A DNA stretch of 64,000 nt from an uncultured Collinsella sp. (GCA_937934165.1 CALGZX010000018.1:1-64000); one strand, 5' to 3'; shown: positions 8,671 through 17,146, counted from the stretch's first letter. Numbers and translations are program-made. Notes: a model not told the origin generated them from the letters alone.

Positions 8671-8721
8671 CGCGCGGCTTCCCGTACTATCCGCACCTTC
8701 GATACGTAAAGGAGCATATAC

Positions 8722-9036
8722 ATGGATTTGGGTATTTCCACCAACCCCACGCCAGAGCTCTACACCATTAAGGTAACCGGCGAGATCGATATCTCTAACG
8801 CCGATAGCCTGCGCAATGCCATCGACCTGGCGCTCGAGCAGCCCACTGAGGCCGTTGAGCTCGATTTTGCCCAGGTGAGCTACATCGATTCGACGGGCAT
8901 TGGTGTGCTCGTGGGCGCCGCGCACCACGCGGTCGACCACGGCAAGCGCTTTAGCTGCACCAATGTGCAGCCCCCGGTGATGCGCGTGGTTCAGCTGTTG
9001 GGTGTCGACCAGGAGATTTCGATCACCGCTGCATAA
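8722..9036 (+). CDS. STAS-domain protein, anti-sigma factor antagonist type
   Basis: Single STAS domain, 104 residues, as in SpoIIAA/RsbV. The motif YIDSTGIGVLVGA contains the serine (DST) that is phosphorylated by the partner kinase in this family. No anti-sigma kinase, phosphatase or sigma factor gene is nearby, so its partner must be encoded elsewhere. SD AAAGGAG is before the ATG. It follows the aminotransferase by 51 bp and may be co-transcribed with it. Confidence 0.9.
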   Translation: MDLGISTNPTPELYTIKVTGEIDISNADSLRNAIDLALEQPTEAVELDFAQVSYIDSTGIGVLVGAAHHAVDHGKRFSCTNVQPPVMRVVQLLGVDQEISITAA

Positions 9037-9189
9037 TCTTTGCCCCCAAAAGGGCGTGCCGTTTGGCATATGTTTGTGATGCGCTCGGACGTTTTGGCGT
9101 CCGGGCGCTATACTTGACCGAATGAATAGACGAGTTCCGGCCGAATGGCGCGGTGCGGGCTCGACTCACATCGAGCCTTGGAGGTATGT

Positions 9190-9780
9190 GTGTTTGGTAT
9201 TGGAGAGGGTGAGCTCGCGATCATCGTGGTCTTCGGCTTTTTGCTGTTTGGCCCGGATAAGCTCCCGCAGATGGGCCGCACGATCGGCCGTGCCATCCGT
9301 CAGTTCCGCGAGACGCAGGAAAAGATGACGGCCGTTGTTCAGTCCGAGATTATCGATCCGGTGAGTGAGGCCGCTTCGGCTCCGGTCAAGCCCAAGAAGG
9401 CTGCTGCGACCGACGACGATTCCGATGCGGACGAGGATGCCGCCGAGACGGCAGCTCCCGCCAAGAAGGAGACCTTTGCCGAGCGTCGCGCCCGTCTTGC
9501 TGCCGAGAAGGCCGCGAGCGAGGCTGCCGCCGAGGGCGAGGGTGCTGCTGAGGAGTCCGAGGCCGAGGGTGCCGAGCCTGCCGCTGCCGCCGAGCCTGTC
9601 GTCGAGCCCGGGCCTGCTGCAGAGCCGGAGTCCGAGCCCGAGCCGGCAGAGCCCACGACGGCCGACCTCTACGCCCGTCGTCCCCGCAAGCGCAAGGCCG
9701 TCGTCGACCAGCTCGCTCGCGAGCTCGAGGCCGAGGGCGACGCCGCTGCCGCCGATGCCCCGAAGGGAGGCGATGAGTAA
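9190..9780 (+). CDS. twin-arginine translocase subunit TatA/TatB
   Basis: Tat translocase subunit in the cytoplasmic membrane. The start is GTG at 9190, five bases after GGAGG; this gives the classical N-terminus with a polar residue (Glu), one membrane helix ending in FGPDKLPQMG, and an amphipathic helix. The remaining 140 residues are an Ala/Glu/Pro-rich, probably unstructured cytoplasmic tail ending in Arg/Lys patches. Total length is 196. The N-terminal MFGIGEGEL resembles TatB more than TatA, but the long low-complexity tail prevents a firm choice. It overlaps tatC by one base. Confidence 0.9.
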   Translation: MFGIGEGELAIIVVFGFLLFGPDKLPQMGRTIGRAIRQFRETQEKMTAVVQSEIIDPVSEAASAPVKPKKAAATDDDSDADEDAAETAAPAKKETFAERRARLAAEKAASEAAAEGEGAAEESEAEGAEPAAAAEPVVEPGPAAEPESEPEPAEPTTADLYARRPRKRKAVVDQLARELEAEGDAAAADAPKGGDE

Positions 9781-10571
9781 TGCCTATCGGACCTGCGCGT
9801 ATGCCGCTCTTCGATCACCTGGGAGAGCTCCGTCGCCGCCTGACCATCGTGGTTGTGTCGGTGTTTGCCGCCGCCATCGTGCTGTATTTCGCCACGCCTG
9901 TGGTGCTCGACATCTTGGAAGACCCCATCCGCTCCTTTGTGCCGGACGGTAAGTTCTACATCACCACCACACTCGGCGGCTTTGGCCTGCGTTTCTCGCT
10001 GGCCATCAAGATGGCCGTGGTCATGTGTACACCCATGATTATCTGGCAGATTCTGGCATTTTTCCTGCCGGCACTGCGTCCCAACGAGCGCAAATGGGTC
10101 GTGCCCACGGTGCTCGCCTCGACGGTGCTGTTCTTCCTGGGCGCAATTTTCTGCTACTTCATCATCATTCCTGCGGGCTTTGAGTGGCTCATCGGCGAGA
10201 CCTCGGCCGTCGCTACGGCGCTGCCCGATCTGGAGAATTACGTCAACATGGAGCTGCTCTTTATGATCGGCTTTGGCGTGGCGTTTGAGCTGCCGCTCAT
10301 CATCTTCTACCTGTCCGTCTTCCACATCGTTTCCTACGCGGCCTTCCGCAGCGCCTGGCGTTACGTATACGTTGGCCTGCTTGTGGGCTCGGCTGTGATT
10401 ACGCCCGACGGCTCGCCCGTTACGCTGGGCCTCATGTATGGCGCCCTGCTCTCGCTCTACGAGATTTCGCTCGCCATCGCTCGCGTGGTTATTACCGCGC
10501 GCGAGGGCAAGGAGGGCTTGTTTGTGAGCCGTCTGGACCTGTTTTCGGACGATGAGGACGACGAGGAGTAA
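9780..10571 (+). CDS. tatC: twin-arginine translocase subunit TatC
   Basis: Core Tat receptor that binds twin-arginine signal peptides; 263 residues, six predicted membrane segments. The family's N-terminal block FDHLGELRRRL is present, with the conserved Glu of the signal-peptide site further on. The C-terminus is acidic (DDEDDEE). Its ATG overlaps the TAA of the tatA/B-like gene, so the two are coupled. hypA follows by 6 bp, suggesting one transcript with the hydrogenase maturation genes. Confidence 0.96.
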   Translation: MPIGPARMPLFDHLGELRRRLTIVVVSVFAAAIVLYFATPVVLDILEDPIRSFVPDGKFYITTTLGGFGLRFSLAIKMAVVMCTPMIIWQILAFFLPALRPNERKWVVPTVLASTVLFFLGAIFCYFIIIPAGFEWLIGETSAVATALPDLENYVNMELLFMIGFGVAFELPLIIFYLSVFHIVSYAAFRSAWRYVYVGLLVGSAVITPDGSPVTLGLMYGALLSLYEISLAIARVVITAREGKEGLFVSRLDLFSDDEDDEE

Positions 10572-10577
10572 ATCGGT

Positions 10578-10934
10578 ATGCATGAGGTTGGCATTGTCAA
10601 CGGCATACTCGATACAGTGATTCGCGCGGCGCGTGGGGCGGGGGCCTCGCGCGCCGTTTTGGTAACGCTGCGTATCGGGGATATGACCGAGGTCGTGCGC
10701 GAGGCGCTCGACTTTGCGTGGGAGACATTTCGCGACGAGGACCCGCTCACGCGAGGCTGCGAGCTTGCCGTGGAGGAGATCCATCCACAAAGCGAGTGTC
10801 TGGACTGTGGCGAGGTTTTCGACCACGATCGCTTCCACTGTCGCTGTCCCCAGTGTGGTGGTGCCAACGTGCGCCTACTGCACGGTCGCGAGCTCGATAT
10901 CGCGAGTATCGAAATCGAAACCCCCGACGATTAG
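10578..10934 (+). CDS. hypA: hydrogenase/urease nickel metallochaperone HypA
   Basis: Small nickel chaperone of 118 residues. The N-terminal MHEVGIV supplies the His2 nickel ligand. The zinc site is formed by CLDCGE and CPQCGG (two CxxC pairs). It delivers nickel with HypB (next gene) for [NiFe]-hydrogenase assembly. No hydrogenase structural gene, other hyp gene or urease gene lies in the window. Confidence 0.95.
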   Translation: MHEVGIVNGILDTVIRAARGAGASRAVLVTLRIGDMTEVVREALDFAWETFRDEDPLTRGCELAVEEIHPQSECLDCGEVFDHDRFHCRCPQCGGANVRLLHGRELDIASIEIETPDD

Positions 10935-10989
10935 CCCGCTAGCCATCTGGTGATGGGGTATAAAGGGGCCAAAGTAAGGAGCGCTAAGT

Positions 10990-11673
10990 ATGGCCGAGAA
11001 AACGATTGATATCGCATCGCCGATTCTGTCGCGCAACGAGCGCCTGGCAGATCAGCTGCGCCAGCGATTTAATGAGACAAACACCTATGTGATCAACGTC
11101 TTGTCGAGCCCCGGTTCGGGCAAGACCACCACGATCCTGGGCACCAACGAGCACCTGCGCGACAAGGCTGGCCTGCGCTGCGCCGTCATCGAGGGCGATA
11201 TTGCCTCGGATGTCGACGCCATCACCATGAAGGAAGCCGGCATGCCCGCCATCCAGATCAACACGGGCGGCCTGTGCCATCTCGAGGGCAACATGATCAT
11301 GGAGGCCGTTGACGCGTTCGACCAGGCCGTTGGTCTGGAGAACATCGACGTCATCTTTATCGAAAATGTGGGCAACTTGGTCTGCCCGGTCGACTTTGAC
11401 TTGGGCGAGAACCTGTCCATCATGATTCTCTCGGTGCCCGAGGGCGACGACAAGCCCATCAAGTACCCGGGCATCTTCCAGCACGCCGGCGCGCAGCTGC
11501 TCAATAAGGTCGACGTGGCCCCGGCTTTCGATTTTGACATGGATAGGTATACTAAGACACTCGATGACCTCAATCCGCAGGCGCCGCGGTTTGCCGTGAG
11601 CGCGCGCAAGGGCGAGGGCATGGATGCCTGGTGCGATTGGCTCATCGGGCAGATCGAGCAAGCAAGGGCGTAA
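10990..11673 (+). CDS. hypB: hydrogenase nickel incorporation GTPase HypB
   Basis: SIMIBI-class GTPase of 227 residues. The P-loop is SSPGSGKTTT; GDIASDVDA and ENVGNLVCP follow as the switch and metal-site motifs. It lacks the His-rich N-terminal nickel store of some HypB proteins. It hydrolyses GTP while passing nickel with HypA. SD AAGGAG precedes the ATG. The pair stands behind tat genes; Tat exports folded hydrogenases in many bacteria, so the linkage is plausible, though functional coupling is inferred. Confidence 0.95.
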   Translation: MAEKTIDIASPILSRNERLADQLRQRFNETNTYVINVLSSPGSGKTTTILGTNEHLRDKAGLRCAVIEGDIASDVDAITMKEAGMPAIQINTGGLCHLEGNMIMEAVDAFDQAVGLENIDVIFIENVGNLVCPVDFDLGENLSIMILSVPEGDDKPIKYPGIFQHAGAQLLNKVDVAPAFDFDMDRYTKTLDDLNPQAPRFAVSARKGEGMDAWCDWLIGQIEQARA

Positions 11674-11727
11674 ATCGGCCGCCATACGGGCGGGCGTAGC
11701 CGCAGAGACACGAGATAGGAGCCTCTT

Positions 11728-14322
11728 TTGAAGCTCATCATCGCCGAGAAAAACGACGCCGCGCGTCAGATCGCCGAGCGTCTGTCCACGGGTAAACCCA
11801 AAAAGGACAAGGTGTACAACACCGCCATCTACCGTTTTGAGTGGAAGGGCGAGGAGTGCGTGACCATCGGCCTGGCCGGTCACATCCTTGCGCCCGATTT
11901 TTGCGACAGCGTGCTGTTCGATAAAAAGCTGGGCTGGTATTCGGTTACCGAGGACGGCGAGATGCTGCCGGCCGACATGCCCGATGGCCTGGCTCGTCCG
12001 CCTTACGACACCAAGCGTAAGCCGTTCCTTGCCGATGGCATCTCCATCAAGGGCTGGAAGCTTGAGAGCCTGCCCTATCTCACCTGGGCACCCGTCATTA
12101 AGCTGCCGGCTGAGAAGGAGCTCATCCGCTCGCTCAAGAACCTCGCCAAAAAGTCCGACAGCGTCATCATCGCTACGGACTTCGATCGAGAGGGCGAGCT
12201 GATCGGTTCGGACGCCCTCAACAAGGTGCGCGAGGTTGCGCCCGACTTGCCGGTCGCCCGCGCCCAGTATTCTTCGTTTACCAAGGCCGAGATCACGCAG
12301 GCCTTCGATAACCTTGTCTCGCTCGACCAGAACCTGGCCGACGCCGGCGAGAGCCGTCAGCACATCGACCTCATTTGGGGTGCGGTGCTCACGCGCTACC
12401 TGACGCTCGCCAAGTTTGGCGGCTTTGGCAACGTGCGTTCCGCCGGCCGCGTGCAGACGCCGACGCTTGCCCTGGTGGTCGAGCGCGAGCGCGAGCGCAT
12501 GGCGTTTGTGCCCGAGGACTATTGGCAGATCCGCGGCATGGGCGCCGCGCAAGGCGCTGCCGAGGACGACCGCTTTAAGATTGCGCACAAGACGGCACGC
12601 TTTACCGACAAGGATGCTGCTGAGACGACGTACGGCCATGTTGACGGCGTCGAGACGGCAACCGTCGCCGCGGTGACCAAGCGCTCGCGCAAGCAGCAGC
12701 CGCCCACGCCGTTTGCGACCACCTCGCTGCAGGCTGCCGCCGCGGCCGAGGGCATCTCGCCTGCGCGTACCATGCGCATCGCCGAGTCCCTCTACATGGC
12801 GGGCCTTATCAGCTACCCGCGTGTCGACAACACCGTGTATCCCGCGACGCTCGATTTGGGCGCCGTGGTGAGTGACCTGGCAAAGATCAACCCGGCGCTG
12901 GCGCCCGTGTGCAAAAAGGTCCTCGCCGGCCCCATGAAGCCCACGCGCGGCAAGGTCGAGACCACCGACCACCCGCCTATCTACCCCACGGGCGAGGGCG
13001 ATCCGTCCACGCTCGACGGCGGCCAGCGCAAGCTCTATGACCTTATCGCCCGTCGCTTCCTGGCAACGCTTATGGGGCCCGCGACCATCGAGAACACCAA
13101 GCTCGAGCTCGACGTCAACGGCGAGCCGTTCGTGGCCTCGGGCGACGTGCTCGTGACCCCTGGCTTCCGCGAGGCGTACCCGTACGGACTCAAGCGCGAC
13201 GAGCAGATGCCGCCGCTGGAGCAGGGCGACACGGTCGACGTGTTCGACATTAAGCTCGAGGCCAAGCAGACCGAGCCGCCCGCGCGCTACAGCCAGGGCA
13301 AGCTCGTGCAGGAGATGGAAAAGCGCGGCCTGGGCACCAAGTCCACGCGCGCGAGCATCATCGAGCGCCTGTATGCCGTGCGCTATCTCAAAAACGATCC
13401 CGTTGAGCCGAGCCAGCTGGGCATTGCCATCATCGATGCGCTGTCACAGTTTGCCCCGCGCATCACGAGCCCCGATATGACCAGTGAGCTCGACGGCGAC
13501 ATGACCCGCGTGGAGCGCGGCGAGGACACCGAAGAGCATGTCGTGACGCACTCGCGCGCACTGCTGGCCGGCGTGCTCGACGAGCTGCTCAAGCATACGC
13601 AGGAGCTGGGCGACGCTATCAGCGACGCCGTCACGGCCGATGCACGCGTGGGCGCCTGTCCCAAGTGCGGCAAGGACCTGGTTATGAAGACGAGCGCCAA
13701 GACCCGCGGCAGCTTTATCGGCTGCATGGGATGGCCCGACTGCGACGTGACCTATCCGGTGCCGAGTGGCGTCAAGGTGAGCCCGCTCGAGGGCGAGGCC
13801 GCCGTGTGTCCCGAGTGCGGTGCGCCGCGCATTAAGTGTCAGCCGTTCCGCCAGAAGGCCTTCGAGATTTGCGTGAACCCCACATGCCCCACCAACTACG
13901 AGCCCGACCTTAAGGTGGGCGAGTGCAAGGTGTGTGCCGAGGCCGGACGCCATGGCGACCTGATCGCGCACAAGAGCGAGAAGAGCGGCAAGCGCTTTAT
14001 CCGCTGCACCAACTATGACGATTGCGGCGTGAGCTATCCTCTACCGGCGCGCGGTAAGCTCGAGGCGACGGGTGAGACCTGCCCCGAGTGCGGCGCCCCC
14101 ATCGTGGTGGTCAACACGGCGCGCGGCCCGTGGCGTATCTGCGTCAACATGGACTGTCCGACCAAGGAGAAGAAGCCGGCCCGCGGCCGCAAGACCACAA
14201 CCAAGGCGAGCACGGCAAAGAAGACCACGGCGACAAAGAAGACCACGGCTAAGAAAGCAACTGCCGCCAAGAAGACGACCGCGAAGAAGTCGACTACCAA
14301 AAAGACCGCTGCCGACAAGTAG
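11728..14322 (+). CDS. topA: DNA topoisomerase I (type IA)
   Basis: Relaxes negatively supercoiled DNA through a transient 5'-phosphotyrosine link. 864 residues from a TTG start at 11728 with TAGGAG upstream. The TOPRIM domain shows IIAEKNDAARQIA and the Asp-x-Asp pair in TDFDREGE; the catalytic Tyr is in LISYPRVDNT. Residues from about 640 carry several four-cysteine zinc motifs (e.g. CPKCGKDL, CPECGAP). The last 60 residues are a Lys/Thr/Ala-rich tail of TTAKK-like repeats, as in other actinobacterial topoisomerases. The sequence from TOPRIM to Tyr is closer to the archaeal-like TopA branch (from reading only). Confidence 0.95.
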   Translation: MKLIIAEKNDAARQIAERLSTGKPKKDKVYNTAIYRFEWKGEECVTIGLAGHILAPDFCDSVLFDKKLGWYSVTEDGEMLPADMPDGLARPPYDTKRKPFLADGISIKGWKLESLPYLTWAPVIKLPAEKELIRSLKNLAKKSDSVIIATDFDREGELIGSDALNKVREVAPDLPVARAQYSSFTKAEITQAFDNLVSLDQNLADAGESRQHIDLIWGAVLTRYLTLAKFGGFGNVRSAGRVQTPTLALVVERERERMAFVPEDYWQIRGMGAAQGAAEDDRFKIAHKTARFTDKDAAETTYGHVDGVETATVAAVTKRSRKQQPPTPFATTSLQAAAAAEGISPARTMRIAESLYMAGLISYPRVDNTVYPATLDLGAVVSDLAKINPALAPVCKKVLAGPMKPTRGKVETTDHPPIYPTGEGDPSTLDGGQRKLYDLIARRFLATLMGPATIENTKLELDVNGEPFVASGDVLVTPGFREAYPYGLKRDEQMPPLEQGDTVDVFDIKLEAKQTEPPARYSQGKLVQEMEKRGLGTKSTRASIIERLYAVRYLKNDPVEPSQLGIAIIDALSQFAPRITSPDMTSELDGDMTRVERGEDTEEHVVTHSRALLAGVLDELLKHTQELGDAISDAVTADARVGACPKCGKDLVMKTSAKTRGSFIGCMGWPDCDVTYPVPSGVKVSPLEGEAAVCPECGAPRIKCQPFRQKAFEICVNPTCPTNYEPDLKVGECKVCAEAGRHGDLIAHKSEKSGKRFIRCTNYDDCGVSYPLPARGKLEATGETCPECGAPIVVVNTARGPWRICVNMDCPTKEKKPARGRKTTTKASTAKKTTATKKTTAKKATAAKKTTAKKSTTKKTAADK

Positions 14323-14352
14323 CCGCACGGTCGAAACATCACCTAAAACAAA

Positions 14353-14388
14353 AACGAGCGAGGACCTCAAAATCCTCGCTCGTTTTTT
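14353..14388 (+). terminator. terminator of topA
   Basis: Perfect 12-bp inverted repeat AACGAGCGAGGA / TCCTCGCTCGTT with a T-run. Confidence 0.88.
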
Positions 14389-14390
14389 GT

Positions 14391-14410
14391 CCGGCAGTTA
14401 GGGACGTTCC
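14391..14410 (+). repeat. left half of the REP-like palindrome hit by the IS
   Basis: CCGGCAGTTAGGGAC at 14391-14405 is the exact reverse complement of 15993-16007 on the other side of the insertion sequence. It is followed by GTTCC as in the copies at 43771 and 61610. Confidence 0.65.
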
Positions 14411-14430
14411 TTTTAATATGAGCAGGACAT

Positions 14431-14733
14431 TGCCAAGAGGCAAAATCGGGCCTGGCCCCAACGATATGGGGCCAGGCCCTCTCCCTATATCAGCCCGTCC
14501 GCGGCGACCTCGGCGTGTCTTACCGACGCTCGTCTTTGCAGTTTAATATCCGCCCGCGGCGATCTCTCGCTGGGCAATCCGTTGCTACGGCTGAGGCTTC
14601 TACGTCGAACCGACAGTCTGTGCACGCGTGTGGCGCCCTGGGCGCTCGCAGAAAAGGGACCTGAGGTTCGCCTCAACGGCTTCGGATCGAACCGCTTCCG
14701 GGGTGACTGGCTTATGTGCGGGGGACCACCCCC
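14431..14733 (-). ncRNA. candidate seekRNA/bridge RNA region of the IS
   Basis: Non-coding stretch between the transposase stop and the element's end. Read on the minus strand it contains strong hairpins, notably GGGCCTGGCCCC paired with GGGGCCAGGCCC (14449-14480 region) and TTGCC/GGCAA next to it. A GCAGAAAAGGGACC tract at 14649-14662 resembles the GGGAC core of the palindromes into which this element is inserted, and could be a target-matching segment. The RNA itself, its ends and its guide loops are inferred. Confidence 0.4.
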
Positions 14734-15846
14734 CTACGCCTCCTCGGCCATGAGGCCGACCGCCCATACCCAGCAGGCGAGCTCGCGCGCCGTGGCCACG
14801 TTCGCCTTGTTGCCGTGGACCCCGCGCGCGAGCAGCGCCTCCCGCCTCTCGACCAGCCTCCGCACGCCCTTGGCGGCATGCCTCCGGGCGCCCCGGTCCG
14901 GGGCCTGGCCCCTGGCGGGCTCCTTCGGCCGCCCCGAGCGCGTCAGGTAGTGCCACGCGGCCTCGACCAGCGTCTTCCTCAGGTGCTTGTTGCCGGCCTT
15001 GGTGATCGCGCCCCTGCGGTCGCTCTCCCCGCTGGAGTGCTCCGAGGGCGTCAGGCCGACCCGCGCCGCGAACGAGCGGGCGTTCCTGAACCTCGAGAAC
15101 TCGCCGGCCTCGAACACGAGGTCGGCGGCGGACGCGGTGTCTACGCCCTTGAGGCAGCGGAGGGAGTCGACCCTCTTCCTCCACCTGGGCTTGCGGGCCT
15201 CGGCCTCGACGAGCCCCTCGAGCCTCGCCTTCTCCTCCGCCGCCCGCCTGACCGCGTCGACGTAGTAGGCGAGCACGTCGTTGTCGGCCCTCTCCGCGAA
15301 CCTTATCGACTCGATCCAGGACCAGTGCGCCCGGGTCCAGTTGCCCTTCCTGCGGCCGGTGGGCGTCCTCTCGTCGAAGACGAGCCCGTGCCTGAGCAGG
15401 AACTTGGAGAGCCGCTGCTTCGAGCGCGAGAGGTCGTCCCTCGCGTCCTCGAGCGCCCTGGTCAGGTCGCGGGCGGCCTCGCACTCGTCGTCGGGGACCC
15501 ACACCTCGACCACGTTGCCGACCGACAGCATGCGGGCGAGGAACTCGGCGTCGTTGCGGTCGTTCTTCCTGCGCCTGTCCGCGCTGGGCTTGATCATCTT
15601 CGAGACGGCGCCGGCCACGCAGTCGACCCCCAGGCCGGAAAGCCTCTTCTGCAGGTCGAAGCCCGTGACCCCGGACTCGTACACGCACCTGGCCCTGGGG
15701 TCTACGGAACGGACCCACTCCGCGACGGCGCCGGCGTCGTAGCCGAAGGTCGCGCAGCGCACCTCCCCGGTCATGACGTCGAGGGAGACGGCCTTTATCG
15801 AGCGGGCGTGGACGTCGAGGCCGATGAAGGTGGTAGTATCGAGCAT
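14734..15846 (-). CDS. IS110-family DEDD transposase
   Basis: Transposase of 370 residues. The N-terminal RuvC-like DEDD domain shows IGLDVHARS, YESGVTGFDL and DRNDAEFLARM. The C-terminal Transposase_20 domain has GVDTASAADLVFEAGEF and the segment TPSEHSSGESDRRG with the serine used as nucleophile in this family. All motifs are intact and there is no internal stop, so the element may be active. The ATG at 15846 follows GGAAGGGG; an in-frame ATG at 15861 would add five residues. Codon use is more GC-biased than in the neighbours. Confidence 0.95.
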   Translation of the reverse strand: MLDTTTFIGLDVHARSIKAVSLDVMTGEVRCATFGYDAGAVAEWVRSVDPRARCVYESGVTGFDLQKRLSGLGVDCVAGAVSKMIKPSADRRRKNDRNDAEFLARMLSVGNVVEVWVPDDECEAARDLTRALEDARDDLSRSKQRLSKFLLRHGLVFDERTPTGRRKGNWTRAHWSWIESIRFAERADNDVLAYYVDAVRRAAEEKARLEGLVEAEARKPRWRKRVDSLRCLKGVDTASAADLVFEAGEFSRFRNARSFAARVGLTPSEHSSGESDRRGAITKAGNKHLRKTLVEAAWHYLTRSGRPKEPARGQAPDRGARRHAAKGVRRLVERREALLARGVHGNKANVATARELACWVWAVGLMAEEA

Positions 15847-15975
15847 GGGAGCCCCTTCCATGAATGCGGCGTGGCCGCCACGGTTGGATTAGACACTCAC
15901 CATTGTCGGCCTAATCCGCGGTCTTTCATGCAGCAGGGGCTCTCAATGTTTTTATGTCCTGCTCATATCGTCTCT

Positions 15976-16008
15976 GCCGGTAGTTTGGGACGGTCCCTAA
16001 CTGCCGGC
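15976..16008 (+). repeat. REP-like palindrome on the right flank of the IS
   Basis: GCCGGTAGTTTGGGAC, one base, then GTCCCTAACTGCCGGC: a 16-bp imperfect palindrome (two mismatches) with a GGGAC core. Its right arm is the exact complement of 14391-14405 across the IS. Confidence 0.65.
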
Positions 16009-16025
16009 TCGGGAACGACAAAGCG

Positions 16026-17009
16026 CTAGTTCACTTCGACGGGTTTGGCGTCGGGATAGCGCTCCTCAAAGTCTAGGCGGTACTTATTGTCATTGGTGCC
16101 CGCCACGTTGTCGCGCGACAGCGGCGCCACGATCTCATTCTTGTGGTCCGCAGGCTTGGCGTATTTCAGGCTGATTTCCCAGGCATCACAGATTGCGTCA
16201 ATGCGGTGATCCAGGTCGTCGTACAGGGCGATGATGTCCTTCCAGGAGCTGTAGTTCTTGGAGCTCGTCGGGACGTCTAGGTCCTCGACGATGTCGTAAT
16301 ACTGCTCGATGGTGTCCTCCGTGCGCTCGGCGACGTCGGCGAGATTTTGACGGGTGGTTCGATCCTCTTCCAGATAGCTGCCGTTGAAGTTCTGCGCGCA
16401 GCCACGGACGTAGTTGTCGAGGTCTTCTAGCAAGTCGTAGTATTCGCTCAGTCGGCGGTAGAGATTCTGCTCGGAGAGCGTTGCTTCGCCGCCATCCTCG
16501 TCGTCATCGTCATCATCGTCGTACAGGCTGTTGGGATCGCCGAGAGGCTTTAGGTCATCGTCGTCGACGTCATGGTGCAGCTTAGCTACCTCGGCAGTCG
16601 TCTGCGTGGCGGCGCTGTCGAAAGGCTTGATCACAAAGAAAACGACCAGGGCGATGATGATCGCCACCAGCACAACGATAACGGCGATAAGCGGCCCGGC
16701 GCCGCTCTTTTTGGGAGCGGGGGTCTGTGGCGAAGCGGGCGCGTATGCGGGAGCCGGCTGCTGTTGGGGCGAGCCGCTCGCGATGGGTATGCGCTGCGTG
16801 GTCTCGACGGCCGCGGGGCTTGCGGCGGGGTCGGGGCGATAGGCGAGGGGGTCGTCCGCCTTGGCTTGCGGCGCATCAAGGGAGCCGGTCTGCTCAAAAG
16901 CGGGCTGGCTATCGCTCGCGGTTGTTTGCTCAACGGGTGCACCGCACGAGGTGCAGAACTTGGCATTATCTGCAAGAAGCTTGCCGCACGAGGCGCAATA
17001 CCGAGACAT
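16026..17009 (-). CDS. zinc-ribbon membrane protein, function unknown
   Basis: 327 residues. The N-terminus has a zinc ribbon made of CASCGKLL and CTSCGAPV. A Pro/Ala/Gln-rich linker follows, then one membrane helix (GPLIAVIVVLVAIIIALVVF, about residues 108-127) and a mostly helical C-terminal domain of about 190 residues with an acidic stretch (DDDDDDDEDGGE). The predicted topology is zinc ribbon inside, C-terminal domain outside. Such proteins are common and have no assigned reaction. The ATG at 17009 follows AAAGGAG; an upstream in-frame ATG has no SD. Confidence 0.8.
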   Translation of the reverse strand: MSRYCASCGKLLADNAKFCTSCGAPVEQTTASDSQPAFEQTGSLDAPQAKADDPLAYRPDPAASPAAVETTQRIPIASGSPQQQPAPAYAPASPQTPAPKKSGAGPLIAVIVVLVAIIIALVVFFVIKPFDSAATQTTAEVAKLHHDVDDDDLKPLGDPNSLYDDDDDDDEDGGEATLSEQNLYRRLSEYYDLLEDLDNYVRGCAQNFNGSYLEEDRTTRQNLADVAERTEDTIEQYYDIVEDLDVPTSSKNYSSWKDIIALYDDLDHRIDAICDAWEISLKYAKPADHKNEIVAPLSRDNVAGTNDNKYRLDFEERYPDAKPVEVN

Positions 17010-17077
17010 TGCCACTCCTTTCGCCACATTTCAATGCAATACGACGATTATACCCAGCGTCCAAAATTCCCCATCAT

Positions 17078-17146
17078 AAGTTGCGGTGAAATAGGGACTG
17101 TTTGGCGGTCTCAGAGCTTCAATCAGTCCCTATTTCACCGCAACTT
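17078..17146. repeat. long palindrome with 23-bp perfect arms (REP-like copy)
   Basis: 17078-17100 is exactly complementary to 17124-17146, with a 23-bp centre. The arm ends in TAGGGACTG, so it carries the same GGGAC core as the other copies. A partial core (CATTGGGGACG) follows near 17165. It lies between divergent genes. Confidence 0.7.

Larger units (their letters stand above)
14416..15968 (-). mobile_element. IS110-family element, IS1111-like
   Basis: Perfect 15-bp inverted repeats ATATGAGCAGGACAT (14416-14430 and inverted at 15954-15968) bound one transposase gene. Non-coding DNA is about 107 bp on the 5' side of the transposase and about 318 bp on its 3' side. Inverted repeats close to the ends plus a long 3' non-coding end are features of the IS1111 group, in which a guide RNA (seekRNA/bridge RNA) is encoded downstream of the transposase. 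No target duplication is seen, as expected for this family. The true ends may lie a few bases outside the repeats. Confidence 0.85.

Noticed and set aside
10984..12972. 662-codon minus-strand open frame
   Set aside because: Antisense to hypB and topA, both with full conserved motifs.
14416..16010. prophage or integrative element around the IS
   Set aside because: Only a single IS transposase is present; flanks are housekeeping genes, with no integrase or phage genes.
14716..16029. 437-codon plus-strand open frame over the IS
   Set aside because: Antisense to the transposase; the transposase frame has the DEDD and Ser motifs.
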